Assembly (NCBI RefSeq): GCF_001279775.1
Contig: NZ_LGDG01000052.1
Location: 62,001 to 126,000 of the forward strand
Direction of reading: 5' to 3'
Length of the DNA stretch: 64,000 bases
From: Streptomyces sp. MMG1533
GTDB taxonomy: Bacteria > Actinomycetota > Actinomycetes > Streptomycetales > Streptomycetaceae
Positions 7,911-16,489 of this stretch are shown here, piece by piece. Within the stretch, counting starts at the first letter, position 1. The number at the start of each line of letters is the position of its first letter. Below the pieces are notes generated by a model that was not told the origin of the DNA, made no database searches, and saw nothing but the letters and a program-made list of their open reading frames with translations. Both the position numbers and the translations under genes were made by a program.

Positions 7911-9092
7911 ATGGCAGGCCCCGGGACCTCGGCCTGCAGGCGCGCCGTCGCGCGGTTGGCCGCCGGCACGCCCGTTCTGCCCGTGCTGATCGTCTCCGTC
8001 GTCGTGCTCGCCGACCTGGCCGGCGGAGCGGGGATGATCTGGCTGCCCCTGCTCGCGGCCGGGCCCGCGCTGGCCGCCACCACCAACGGGCCGCGTGGGG
8101 TCTTCTGCGTGGGTTTCCTCGCCGTGGTGCTCGGCGCGACGCTCGGAGTCCGGGACGGTGTTCCGGGCGGCGAACTGGCGGCCGTAATGTCCGCCCTGGG
8201 CGCCGTCACCCTTGCGGGCGGCCTGGCCAGTGCGCTGCGCGGCCGCCGTGAACGGGTGCTCGCGGCCGTCCGCTCGGTCGCGGAGACCGCTCAGCACGCG
8301 CTGCTCAAGCCCGTTCCGGCGACTGTCGGCCCGTTCCAGGCGGCCGTCCGCTACAGCGCCGCGGCGGCCGAGGCCCGTATCGGCGGGGATCTCTATGCAC
8401 TGATACCCACCCCGTACGGGGTGCGGCTGATCGTCGGTGATGTGCGGGGCAAGGGGCTGCCGGCCGTGGGGACCGCCGCGCTGGTGCTCGGTGTCTTCCG
8501 TGAGGCCGCCTATGACGAGCCCGATCTCCTTGCCGTCGTCGACAGGATCGAGCGGAGTCTGGCGCGCAATCTCGGGCACGACGACTTCGTCACCGCCGTG
8601 GTCGCCGGGTACCCCCAGGCCGGGAAGCTGGAGGTGGTGAACTGCGGACACGCGCCTCCGCTGCTGGTCCGCGAGTCCGAAGGCGTCGTGGAGGTGGAGC
8701 CCACGCATCCGGCCCCACCCCTCGGGCTGAGGGCCCTCACGGGTCACGCCCCCGGCCTTCAGGTGCTGCCCTTCGCGGACGGGGACCAACTGCTGCTCTA
8801 CACCGACGGGGTGACCGAGGCCCGCGACCGCGGACGGGCGTTCTATCCGCTCGCCGAAGGGCTGGCGCGCCACGTGTCCGACGAGCCGGCACGCACCCTC
8901 GGCGCGCTCCATGACGAACTGCTCGCACATGTGGGCGGTCGACTGCACGACGACGCGGCGCTGCTCCTGATCCGCAAGCCGGCCCTTACCGATCAGGGGG
9001 TTCCCGAAGCGACCGTTCCCCGGAAGAACCCTCCCGAGCCGGCGTCCGAGGCCGCTCGTGACATCGGAGCCCCGGCCGCCGAGGCTGTGTGA
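7911..9092 (+). CDS. Membrane-anchored PP2C/SpoIIE-type serine phosphatase
   Basis: The product (393 residues from ATG 7911) has three or four hydrophobic helices in its first 120 residues (VLPVLIVSVVVLADLAG and following), then a SpoIIE phosphatase domain. Metal-binding and core motifs are visible: GGDLYAL, VGDVRGKGLPA, NCGHAPPLL, LYTDGVTEARD and the C-terminal DDAALLLI. Relatives dephosphorylate anti-sigma-factor antagonists in partner-switching pathways at the membrane. ATG 7911 has an AGGA site 5 nt upstream; ATG 7851 and GTG 7830 are in-frame alternatives without one. There is no GAF/PAS sensor, and no sigma-factor gene nearby, though an anti-sigma-type ATPase occurs at 41 kb. Confidence 0.85.
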   Translation: MAGPGTSACRRAVARLAAGTPVLPVLIVSVVVLADLAGGAGMIWLPLLAAGPALAATTNGPRGVFCVGFLAVVLGATLGVRDGVPGGELAAVMSALGAVTLAGGLASALRGRRERVLAAVRSVAETAQHALLKPVPATVGPFQAAVRYSAAAAEARIGGDLYALIPTPYGVRLIVGDVRGKGLPAVGTAALVLGVFREAAYDEPDLLAVVDRIERSLARNLGHDDFVTAVVAGYPQAGKLEVVNCGHAPPLLVRESEGVVEVEPTHPAPPLGLRALTGHAPGLQVLPFADGDQLLLYTDGVTEARDRGRAFYPLAEGLARHVSDEPARTLGALHDELLAHVGGRLHDDAALLLIRKPALTDQGVPEATVPRKNPPEPASEAARDIGAPAAEAV

Positions 9093-9241
9093 CTCCAGCT
9101 ACGACCTGGGTCCCCGGCACCGGGGACAGGACCGCCTGGAAGACGTCCGCCGCGCCACGGCAAGTGCATGCCGGTGCGTCGGATTCCACCTCGACGCGGC
9201 CCACGGCTTCGGCCGTGAACGGGGGCGTCATGCGATGACCA

Positions 9242-9570
9242 CCTCGCCCCCGCGCTCCGGCAGAGGTCAAGGGTGTGCGGGTCGGCGCCTCTGTCGCCGA
9301 ACGGATTCTGACGGAGCCCTGCGAGCCGGCCCGCGCCTGCGGGGCCGACGGGACGGCGTTCAAGGGAATCCTCGCCCGCAATCTCGGCGAACTCGACGCC
9401 CTGCTGCCCGGCCGTCCCTACCGGGCCCTCTCCTCACCCAGGCCCGCTCCGCCTACCGGTACGACCGCAACAGCTCCGACCAGTACGGGGTGAGCTGGTC
9501 CGGCCCGTTCGGCCAGGCGAGCATCGGCAGGCAGGAGTCCGCCGTGTCGCTGCTGGTCTCCGTCCTCTGA
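9242..9570 (+). pseudogene. C-terminal remnant of a GH76-type (alpha-1,6-mannanase) glycosidase, frameshifted
   Basis: Two reading frames join to give a recognisable GH76 C-terminus. One frame gives ILTEPCEPARACGADG and FKGILARNLGELDALLPGR up to about 9425; the next frame continues with LTQARSAYRYDRNSSDQYG and WSGPFGQASIGRQESAVSLL to the stop at 9568. No catalytic domain or start is present upstream. This is my reading of the family from memory. It is a 5'-deleted, frameshifted pseudogene lying 150 bp behind the phosphatase gene. Confidence 0.65.
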
Positions 9571-9685
9571 TCCAGGTCCTCGGATCCCTCGCACAGGGGT
9601 GAGCCGCGCGGTCGGTGTTCTGCCGCGCGGCTCACTTCCCGCGAATCAGAAGACGCGGACGGAGGGGCTGCAATCCACACCCGAG

Positions 9686-9714
9686 TTGACATGAGCGCGC
9701 CATTCTCGATTCGT
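9686..9714 (+). promoter_or_regulatory. Consensus-like promoter in front of a truncated reading frame
   Basis: A perfect -35 TTGACA (9686-9691) lies 17 bp from a weak -10 ATTCGT (9709-9714). It faces a 25-codon stub starting at 9738, so it is probably the orphan promoter of a deleted gene. Confidence 0.35.
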
Positions 9715-9737
9715 CCCCACCCACCGACGGGAGCCCC

Positions 9738-9815
9738 ATGTCCGACAACACCACTCCCCTTTCCTCCCCCACGCTCACCCGCCCCTGCCGTGCCCGGCTG
9801 ACGTTCGGCCGTTGA
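9738..9815 (+). pseudogene. 25-codon N-terminal stub with its own ribosome site
   Basis: ATG 9738 follows GGGAG and opens a 25-codon frame starting MSDNTTPLSSPTLTRP that stops at 9813-9815, just where the opposite-strand TetR remnant begins. It could be a short peptide, but the good promoter, the abrupt end and the surrounding debris suggest the 5' end of a gene whose body was deleted. Its family is unknown. Confidence 0.3.
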
Positions 9816-9840
9816 ACGACGCCGTGCCCTCAGGTGTCGC

Positions 9841-10215
9841 TCACTCGCGAAGCCGGGAGTCGCCGGCCGGAAGGTGGATCATCCGCCGACGGCCGGGAGC
9901 CCTGACGGCGTCCGCTTCGAGGAACCGGGTGATCGCCTGCAGGGCGTGGCCGAGGGTTGCGCCGAGCGGCGGTCCGGTCGTCTCGTGGGGCTGCAGGGCC
10001 CAGTGCTCGACCGCGACGCGTAGCGCGGTGTTCATCATGCCCGCTTCCAGGCGGACGGCCAGGCCGTCCTCGGAGCGATCGGTGCCTTCGGCGATCAAGC
10101 CGGCGAGGATGCCTTCGGCGTCGAAGTGAGCCTCCAGCCAGACGGCACGCAGGCCGGGCTCGTCACGGCTCAGGCGGACGAGGCCACGCAGGGTCTCCAG
10201 GGGCGTACGCGTACC
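9841..10215 (-). pseudogene. C-terminal half of a TetR-family regulator, N-terminus deleted
   Basis: The minus-strand frame encodes a TetR-type C-terminal ligand domain (PLETLRGLVRLSRDEPGLRA, VWLEAHFDAEGILAGLIAEG, ALRVAVEHWAL) to the stop at 9841. It is cut off at a TGA (10216-10218), with no helix-turn-helix domain. Immediately beyond, the plus strand holds another orphan 3' end (residues AHEVVPMPEPIG, stop near 10290). Both look like leftovers of deletions. Confidence 0.6.
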
Positions 10216-10303
10216 TCAAGGACACGGTGATCCTGGGACCGCAGGGGGCTCGCCCACGAGGTCGTGCCCATGCCCGAGCCGATCGGCTGACCGTACGACA
10301 CAG

Positions 10304-10339
10304 CGACGGCCCGCCCCTGGCGCAGGGGGCGGGCCGTCG
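10304..10339 (-). terminator. Terminator of the rgt-helR rifamycin locus
   Basis: A perfect 14-bp stem (10304-10317 with 10326-10339) closes an 8-nt loop 50 nt past the helicase stop on the minus strand. It would end transcription of the locus before the pseudogenes. Confidence 0.75.
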
Positions 10340-10388
10340 CCGCGCGACCTTGCGGCGAGCCGGTGCTTTCCGGCTGGGGCCGTCGTCG

Positions 10389-12533
10389 TCAGCTTGTGAG
10401 GACGACGAGTTGCCGGGTCGCCCGGGTCATCGCGACATAGTGGTCGACCGCTCCTTCGATGCCCTTGCCGAACGCCTCCGGGTCGACGAGGACGACCAGG
10501 TCGAACTCGAGCCCCTTCGACAGCTCCGGGGTCAGCGACCGGACGCGGGACGTCGTCCGGAAGGTGGGATCGCCGATCACGCAGGCGATCCCGTCGGCAT
10601 GTGCGGCGAGCCAGGTGTCGAGGATCGAGCTCAGATCCGAAACAGATCCGTGGACGACGGGCACGCCGCCGCTGCGGATCGAGGTCGGCACGTTGGCGTC
10701 CGGGAGCACGGCCCGGATGACCGGCTCGGCTTCCGCCATGATTTCTTCCGGCGTCCGGTAGTTGATGCTCAGGGAGGCCAGGTTGATCCGGTCGAACCCT
10801 ATCCGCTCGAGCCGTTCCTGCCACGACTCCGTGAACCCGTGCCTGGCCTGGGCACGATCCCCGACGATGGTGAAGCTCCGTGACGGGCACCGGAGCAGCA
10901 GCATCTGCCACTCCGCGTCGGTCAGCTCCTGAGCCTCGTCCACGACGATGTGCGCGAACGGGCCGGCGAGCAGGTCCGGTTCGGCGCTGGGCAGTGCGGT
11001 CTCGTCGACCAGGGCGTCCTGGATGTCCTGCCCGTGCAGCATCGTCACGGCGCCTTCGCCGTCGTCATCGGCCGCGAGCAGGGTGTCGACGACCTTGGCC
11101 ATCTGCTCCCGTTCGGCGGCGACAGAGGCCTTGCGCCGACGCTCACGCAGTGCCGCCTGCGGGTCGCCGAGCCGCTGCCGTGCAGCGTCCAGGATCGGCA
11201 GGTCGGACACCGTCCACTCCTGGGCGTTCTCGCGCTGCAGCTTCCGAACGTCGTCGCGGCCGAGCCAGGGAGCGCACATCCGCAGGTAGGCGGGTACCGA
11301 CCACAGGTCTCCGACGAGGTCGGCCGCCTCGAGCAGCGGCCACGCGCGGTTGAAGGCCGTGAGCAGTTCCCTGTTCTGCCGCAGCGACTTGCGGAGCAGG
11401 TCGGCCGAGGCGTCGCCCTCGTGCTTGTCCACCAGGATCGTGAGCAGTTCCTCCCAGACCTGGTCGCGCGCCTCGTTGTGCGGAGTTCCGGGTTCTGCCG
11501 CTTCGAACGCCACGGCCCAGTCGTCGGCGCTCAGCCAGATGTCGGACCAGTGGGTCGTGACCGTCATCCCCTTGGTGGGCGGCTCCTCGTAGAACCTGAC
11601 GGCCCTCTCGATCGCCTGCACCAGGTCCGCGGACGACTTGAGGAGGGCCACGTCCGGGTCGGGCTCGACCGCTGCCGCGCCTCCCTCGGCGACGAGGTCC
11701 CGCAGGGTGCAGGTCTGCACACCCTCCTCGCCGAGGCTGGGGAGGACGTCGGCGACGTAGGCCAGGTAGGGCCGGTGCGGACCGACGAACAGCACGCCGC
11801 CCCGGCGGTGACCGAGGCGAGGGTCGGAGTAGAGGAGATAGGCGGAGCGGTGCAGGGCGACGACGGTCTTCCCGGTACCCGGACCGCCGTCGACGACGAG
11901 TGCGCCGCGGGATCCCGCGCGGATGATGGCGTCCTGGTCGGCCTGGATGGTGCCGAGCACGTCTCGCATCCGTGGCGACCGGTTGCTGCCCAGGCTGGCG
12001 ATGAAGGCGGACTGGTCGTCGAGCGCGGCGTGTCCGGCGAACCCGTCCGAGGTGAACACCTCGTCCCAGTAGTCGCCGATCCGTCCGCGGGTCCAGCGAT
12101 ACCTGCGTCGGCTCGCCAGACCCATCGGGTTGGCGTGGGTGGCTCCGAAGAACGGCTCGGCCGCGGGGGAGCGCCAGTCGAGCAGCAGCCGACGACCCGT
12201 GCTGTCGGTGAGGCCAAGTCGTCCCACGTAGACCGGCTCGGGGTTGTCCGCGCTGACCATGTGTCCGAGACACAGGTCCAAACCGAAGCGACGCAGTGCG
12301 CGCAGACGAGCGGTCAGCCGGTGGATCTCCGTGTCCCGGTCCATGGCCTGCCGCCCCACACCGCCGGGCGCCCTGCGCTCGGCATCGAGGTGGTCGGACA
12401 GTTCGGCGATCGCCTGCTCGAGGCTCTGCGCGATGGCCGCGAAGTGCTGCTCGTCATCGGCGATCAGCGTCGGGTCGGCCTTGGGGGAAAGGCGGTCGGG
12501 AAGGTCAAACACGCTGGTGGTCAGCGGGTTCAC
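10389..12533 (-). CDS. helR: HelR/HelD-like superfamily 1 helicase, RNA polymerase protection protein
   Basis: The 714-residue protein starts with a helical, coiled-coil-forming segment (residues about 25-85), as in HelD proteins whose N-terminal coiled coil enters the RNA polymerase secondary channel. It then has SF1 motifs: GGPGTGKT at 216-223, Walker B VVDEAQELT, a GDRAQ segment, INYRTPEEI and the C-terminal YVAMTRAT. HelR of Streptomyces venezuelae displaces rifamycins from RNA polymerase and gives resistance. The start at GTG 12533 has GGAG 8 nt upstream; the frame is open much further, but that extension is antisense to nothing useful and overlaps the glycosyltransferase gene. It lies 191 bp downstream of an rgt-like gene that carries a rifamycin-associated element, which makes HelR more likely than housekeeping HelD. 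Confidence 0.85.
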   Translation of the reverse strand: MNPLTTSVFDLPDRLSPKADPTLIADDEQHFAAIAQSLEQAIAELSDHLDAERRAPGGVGRQAMDRDTEIHRLTARLRALRRFGLDLCLGHMVSADNPEPVYVGRLGLTDSTGRRLLLDWRSPAAEPFFGATHANPMGLASRRRYRWTRGRIGDYWDEVFTSDGFAGHAALDDQSAFIASLGSNRSPRMRDVLGTIQADQDAIIRAGSRGALVVDGGPGTGKTVVALHRSAYLLYSDPRLGHRRGGVLFVGPHRPYLAYVADVLPSLGEEGVQTCTLRDLVAEGGAAAVEPDPDVALLKSSADLVQAIERAVRFYEEPPTKGMTVTTHWSDIWLSADDWAVAFEAAEPGTPHNEARDQVWEELLTILVDKHEGDASADLLRKSLRQNRELLTAFNRAWPLLEAADLVGDLWSVPAYLRMCAPWLGRDDVRKLQRENAQEWTVSDLPILDAARQRLGDPQAALRERRRKASVAAEREQMAKVVDTLLAADDDGEGAVTMLHGQDIQDALVDETALPSAEPDLLAGPFAHIVVDEAQELTDAEWQMLLLRCPSRSFTIVGDRAQARHGFTESWQERLERIGFDRINLASLSINYRTPEEIMAEAEPVIRAVLPDANVPTSIRSGGVPVVHGSVSDLSSILDTWLAAHADGIACVIGDPTFRTTSRVRSLTPELSKGLEFDLVVLVDPEAFGKGIEGAVDHYVAMTRATRQLVVLTS

Positions 12534-12724
12534 GTCATGGGCTCCGATCTGAGGTCGCTCGCGACCATTGCGCGCGGCAAAGCGTCTGGACTGGCGTGAC
12601 GAACCTGGTGGCCATGGCGAGCAACGCTCCGCCTGACGTGGCCCCCGTGGCCGTTGTCGGTTGAGGTCGCCAGGGCTCTCAAGGGTTCTCGTGTTCTGGG
12701 TCCTGGTTCGACGATCCCGTGGGT

Positions 12725-13960
12725 TCACGTGGACACTGGCGGCCTTTCTCGGCTTGCGGTGTCGAGCAGCAGTTTCGCGGCCACCGTCGCCCCGTCGGTG
12801 CGGATCGCGCCGGCCACGGCCCTCGCTCGTGCGCGGGTCTCGGGGGTCAGGGCCGTCCTGAGCGCGGTCGACAGGGACTCGAAGGTCGGAGTCGGACCGT
12901 CGTGTGCCGCGCCGATGCCCAGGTCGGCCACCCGGCCGGCCCAGTATGGCTGGTCCACCATCTGGGGTACCACCACCTGGGGCGCGCCGGCCCGGGCCGC
13001 CGTCGTGGTGGTGCCCGCGCCGCCGTGGTGCACGACGGCGGCCACCCGGCCGAACAGTGCCTGGTGGTTGACATCGCCGACGGCGAAGCAGTCGTCCCGG
13101 TCGTCGATCAGGGACAGGTCGGCCCAGCCGCGTCCGACGAGGACGCGGCGGCCCTGCGCGCGGACCGCCTCCACGGCCACCCGGGCGACGTCCTTCGAGG
13201 CGCCCATGGGCATGCTGCCGAAGCCCACGTACACCGGAGGTGCGCCGGCGTCCAGGTACGCCACCAACTCGGCCGGGAGCGGGCGCTCGTCCGGGAGGAT
13301 CCAGGCGCCGGTCTGTACGACGTCGAGGTCCATCAGCTTCTGCCACGGGCCCAGGGTCGGGTCCGCCGCCAGCCACGGCCGGTCGGTGAAGACGTGGTCG
13401 CGGACGTTGTCCACCGGCGACAGGCCGATCGACGCCCGGTGGCTGTTGAGCGCCTCGCCGTACAGCGCGTTCACCTTCTCGGCGTCCAGGCCCCACAGCA
13501 CACGGTTGTCGGTCACGTCCGGCGGGAACGGCCGGCCCGGCCGCGGTGACGGCGGGTAGTGCGGCGACGGCAGTTCGAACGGATGGAAGCACGCGTACAC
13601 GTAGTGGATGCCCAGCTTCTCGGCCACCGACCGTGTGCCGGCCGGCATCAAACCGGTCGCCACCACCACATCACATCCCTCGGCCGCCGCGCCGACCGTG
13701 TCGAACCGCGCGGCGACCAACTCGGCCGCGATCCGGGGCGCGTCCGCCGCCGACAACGGCGTCGCCCCGGTCACCAGCTCTCGCACCGACTGGCCGAACG
13801 GCACCAGCGGCACGCCGACACCGGCCAGTAACTCCGCGAACTCCTTGTCCGGCGGCGCGCACACCCGCACCTCCGCGCCGAGTTCCCGCAACCGCGCAGC
13901 GAGTCCTCCCAGCGGTGCGACGTCCCCCCGCGACCCATACGTCGACAACAACACACGCAC
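12725..13960 (-). CDS. rgt: GT1 macrolide-type glycosyltransferase, probable rifamycin glucosyltransferase
   Basis: The 411-residue protein is a GT-B glycosyltransferase of the MGT/GtfA type: N-terminal STYGSRGDVAPLGGLAARLR, and a C-terminal nucleotide-sugar site with VHHGGAGTTTTAARAGAPQV and PQMVDQPYWAGRVADLG. Rgt enzymes inactivate rifampicin by attaching glucose from UDP-glucose to the C23 hydroxyl (established for environmental actinomycetes). The GTG start at 13960 follows GGGAG at 7 nt. The rifamycin-associated element upstream and the helR-like gene downstream on the same strand support this role over a macrolide or sterol glycosyltransferase. The acceptor is not provable from sequence. 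Confidence 0.8.
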   Translation of the reverse strand: MRVLLSTYGSRGDVAPLGGLAARLRELGAEVRVCAPPDKEFAELLAGVGVPLVPFGQSVRELVTGATPLSAADAPRIAAELVAARFDTVGAAAEGCDVVVATGLMPAGTRSVAEKLGIHYVYACFHPFELPSPHYPPSPRPGRPFPPDVTDNRVLWGLDAEKVNALYGEALNSHRASIGLSPVDNVRDHVFTDRPWLAADPTLGPWQKLMDLDVVQTGAWILPDERPLPAELVAYLDAGAPPVYVGFGSMPMGASKDVARVAVEAVRAQGRRVLVGRGWADLSLIDDRDDCFAVGDVNHQALFGRVAAVVHHGGAGTTTTAARAGAPQVVVPQMVDQPYWAGRVADLGIGAAHDGPTPTFESLSTALRTALTPETRARARAVAGAIRTDGATVAAKLLLDTASRERPPVST

Positions 13961-14016
13961 TTCGCGACTCCCGTTCGGCGGATTCCGGCTCAGGCCGGTG
14001 ATTCTGCGGCACGACC

Positions 14017-14036
14017 GGGGTCTTGCCGCAAGCCCC
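14017..14036 (-). promoter_or_regulatory. Rifamycin-associated element (RAE)
   Basis: On the minus strand the site reads GGGGCTTGCGGCAAGACCCC, an interrupted inverted repeat. It matches the RAE consensus as I remember it (GGGGCTTGCGGCAAG followed by a C-rich end) that precedes arr, rph, rgt, rox and helR genes in actinomycetes. It lies 57 bp upstream of the rgt-like start and just downstream of a -10-like TATAGC. Confidence 0.85.
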
Positions 14037-14043
14037 CTGGTGC

Positions 14044-14049
14044 GCTATA
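14044..14049 (-). promoter_or_regulatory. -10-like hexamer upstream of the RAE
   Basis: On the minus strand TATAGC lies at 14049-14044. A start site about 7 nt downstream would be near 14037, directly at the edge of the RAE. No convincing -35 hexamer is visible. Confidence 0.4.
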
Positions 14050-14609
14050 CGTTGAGAGTGGAAAGGAGTGGGTACTCCCCTTTCCCCTCATCCCCCTCAT
14101 CGTCCGGTGCGGACGAACAACCTCCTCGCGAAGCGGCACGCGCCGCGTACGGCCCGTCGGTGCCGTCGGCTCAGGAGGGTCTCCCATGGGCCCACGGAGC
14201 CTGGCAACTGCTGCCGCCCGAGCTGGGGTTCGGCTCCGGACGGACATGCCGACGCCGCCTCGAGCGATGGCGGCCGGCGGGGGTGACGTCGTGGCGGCGG
14301 CCACCCGCCTTCGACCGCCAGGCGTCAAGCAACGCGAACGCGATGTCGGTCAGGTCCGCCGACAGATGCTTCGTCCTTCGGCCGTCACCGCCCTTGCGGG
14401 TGTGCTCTCCCCGATGTCCCGTCCCGGCGGCCGCCGACCGGCCGCCGTACAGGAGCCGACCTCACGGTCGGCCGCTCCGACGCTCTCGGGATTCCGTACT
14501 TGCGGTAATTGTGATCTTTATCTGCTTAGCATTCGGAAGTCTGCTTCCTGATGCTTTGTCGAATGTGGTGCAGAGGTCGTTCGTGCAGTCAACCGCGAGA
14601 GGAGGCCCA
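14050..14609. other. 560-bp intergenic stretch between rgt and phoD, no recognised gene
   Basis: Several open frames cross this stretch on both strands, none with a good ribosome site or known family. A minus-strand frame around 14240-14410 contains RTKHLSADLTDIAFALLD, which reads like real protein but which I cannot assign; it could be another remnant. The AT-richer part (14500-14560) is the likely phoD promoter region. I looked for a clear PHO box (repeats of GTTCACC) and saw none. Confidence 0.4.
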
Positions 14610-16274
14610 ATGGCCTCGACAGGCCGTCGTAGATCGCTACTGCAAGACACCTCTTCACGACACGACCCCGAATTGCGCGCCGTGGCACGGCACTTCGGGC
14701 GGCGCAGCTTCTTCACCGTCACCGCAGCGGCCGTCGCCCTCGCCTTCAGCACCAACCTGCCGGCCCGGGGAGCGGCAGGCTCCGCCGAGCTCGACTCGGC
14801 AAGGATCCCCACCGATCCGTTCACGCTCGGCGTCGCCTCCGGAGACCCGCTTCCCGACTCCGTGCTGCTGTGGACCAGGCTCGCCCCCGCCCCGTACGAG
14901 CCGGACGGCGGTCTGCCCCAGAAGTACGTCGTCGTCCGGTGGGAAGTGGCCCTCGACGAGCGCTTCGCCCTGACCGTCCGCAGTGGCGTCGCCATCGCCT
15001 ATCCCGAGTACAACCACACCCTTCACGTCGACGTCGAGGGACTCAAGTCCGACCGGGTCTACTACTACCGGTTCAAGACCGGAGCCTGGATCAGCGAGAC
15101 GGGCCGTACGCGCACGGCGCCCGCCGCCACTGCCGCCACCGCGACGTTCTCGTACGCCGCCGTCGCCTGCCAGGCCTACCACGACGGGTTCTACACGGTG
15201 CACCGCCATCTGGCCCAGGACGACGTCGACGTGGTCTTCCATCTCGGCGACTACCTGTACGAGTACGCCGTGGACTCCGCGGGCGGCGCGCGCAACTACA
15301 CGGACCGACAGCTGCCCGACCTTTTCAACCGTGAAGCCAGGACCCTGGAGGACTACCGGCTGCGCTACGCGCTCTACAAGAGCGATCCGGACCTGCGGGC
15401 GGTCCATGCCGCGCACCCCTTCGTCATCACGTGGGACGACCACGAGACGGAGAACAACCGCGCGGGCGCCATCAGCGAGAACAACGACCCGCCGGAGGTG
15501 TTCCTGCTGCGTCGCGCGGCCGCCTACCGGGCGCACTGGGAGAACCAGCCGCTGCGCAGCGCGCAGCTGCCCGCTGGTCCGGACATGCGGCTCTACCGTC
15601 GGCTCCAGTGGGGCACGCTCGCCCAGTTCGACGTCCTCGACACCCGGCAGTACCGCTCCGACCAGGCGTACGGCGACACCAAACACGCTCCCGGCCGCGT
15701 GCCGGACGACCCGACGCGCACCATCACCGGGGCGGCGCAGGAAGCATGGCTGATCGACGGCTGGCGTGCCTCGCAGGCCCTGTGGAACGTGATGCCGCAA
15801 CAAGTGTGCTTCTCGCAGCGCAAACTCGGCCTCAGCCCGGACGCGAAGATGTCCATGGATGCCTGGGACGGCTACCGGGCCTCGCGCCGACGGATCCTCG
15901 ACGGCGCGAAGTCGGCCGGCGTCGAGAACCTGGTGGTGATGACCGGGGACGTGCACGTCGGGTACGCCTTCGACATCAAGGACGACTTCGACGACCCGGC
16001 GTCAGCGACTCTGGGCACGGAGATCGTCGCCACATCCGTCGCGAGCGGCAGGGACGGCGCCGAGAAGCCCCCGAACCGGGACACCTACCTCAAGGCCAAC
16101 CCGCATCTCAAGTTCTACAACGGGCAGCGCGGCTATGTGAGGGTCGAACTGGACCGTCAGGCGGCGCGGGCCGACTTCAGGACCGTGTCCGCCGTGACGA
16201 CACCGGGCGCGCCGATCACGACCGCCGCGTCCTTTGTGACCGAGGCCGGCAACCCCGGCCTCGAGCCCGTGTGA
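14610..16274 (+). CDS. phoD: PhoD-family alkaline phosphatase, Tat-exported
   Basis: The 554-residue protein has a twin-arginine signal (FGRRSFFTV near residue 30, then a hydrophobic stretch and an Ala-rich cleavage region). It then has the PhoD N-terminal domain (FTLGVASGDPLPDSVLLWTR) and the metallophosphatase core: VACQAYHDGFYTVHRHLA, FHLGDYLYEYA, TWDDHETENN, and MTGDVHVGYAFDIK. These supply the Asp, Asn and His ligands of the Ca/Fe site. It should release phosphate from phosphoesters outside the cell. ATG 14610 follows AGGAGG. It stands alone between divergent rgt and the protease gene. PhoP control is usual in the family but no PHO box is evident. Confidence 0.9.
   Translation: MASTGRRRSLLQDTSSRHDPELRAVARHFGRRSFFTVTAAAVALAFSTNLPARGAAGSAELDSARIPTDPFTLGVASGDPLPDSVLLWTRLAPAPYEPDGGLPQKYVVVRWEVALDERFALTVRSGVAIAYPEYNHTLHVDVEGLKSDRVYYYRFKTGAWISETGRTRTAPAATAATATFSYAAVACQAYHDGFYTVHRHLAQDDVDVVFHLGDYLYEYAVDSAGGARNYTDRQLPDLFNREARTLEDYRLRYALYKSDPDLRAVHAAHPFVITWDDHETENNRAGAISENNDPPEVFLLRRAAAYRAHWENQPLRSAQLPAGPDMRLYRRLQWGTLAQFDVLDTRQYRSDQAYGDTKHAPGRVPDDPTRTITGAAQEAWLIDGWRASQALWNVMPQQVCFSQRKLGLSPDAKMSMDAWDGYRASRRRILDGAKSAGVENLVVMTGDVHVGYAFDIKDDFDDPASATLGTEIVATSVASGRDGAEKPPNRDTYLKANPHLKFYNGQRGYVRVELDRQAARADFRTVSAVTTPGAPITTAASFVTEAGNPGLEPV
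16241..16263 (+). terminator. Hairpin overlapping the 3' end of phoD
   Basis: CGAGGCCGG and CCGGCCTCG form a perfect 9-bp stem with a 5-nt loop, ending 8 nt before the phoD stop codon. It may act as a terminator or mRNA 3' stabiliser; position inside the coding region makes this uncertain. Confidence 0.35.
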
Positions 16275-16489
16275 CGAGCGCTGTTCTCCTCGCCGACGCT
16301 CACTCTCCGGTGTGCTCCCGGGCACCGGTACCTGGTGTGTCGGCCCGTCAGCACCCGGTGATCCGCCGGGCGGGCCCTTCATGTCGTCCAATGCGCGGAA
16401 CAGGCAGGAAACGGACATTTTCTGAGCGGTTTTCGGCAAAACCTAGGGTTTCGAGGCCCTTCTGCCACCGAAGACCTAGGAGACACCTG

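Noticed and set aside
12534..13592. N-terminal extension of the HelR-like frame by over 350 codons
   Set aside because: The extension overlaps the rgt-like gene in another frame on the same strand and has no helicase-family similarity. GTG 12533 has a ribosome site and gives the expected HelD/HelR length.
14200..14420. Minus-strand peptide containing RTKHLSADLTDIAFALLD as a transposase remnant
   Set aside because: The resemblance to IS5-type N-termini is too weak and no inverted repeats or DDE residues are seen.
13608..14609. Upstream extension of phoD by 334 codons
   Set aside because: The extension runs antisense to the glycosyltransferase gene and across the RAE. The Tat signal and AGGAGG site fix the start at 14610.
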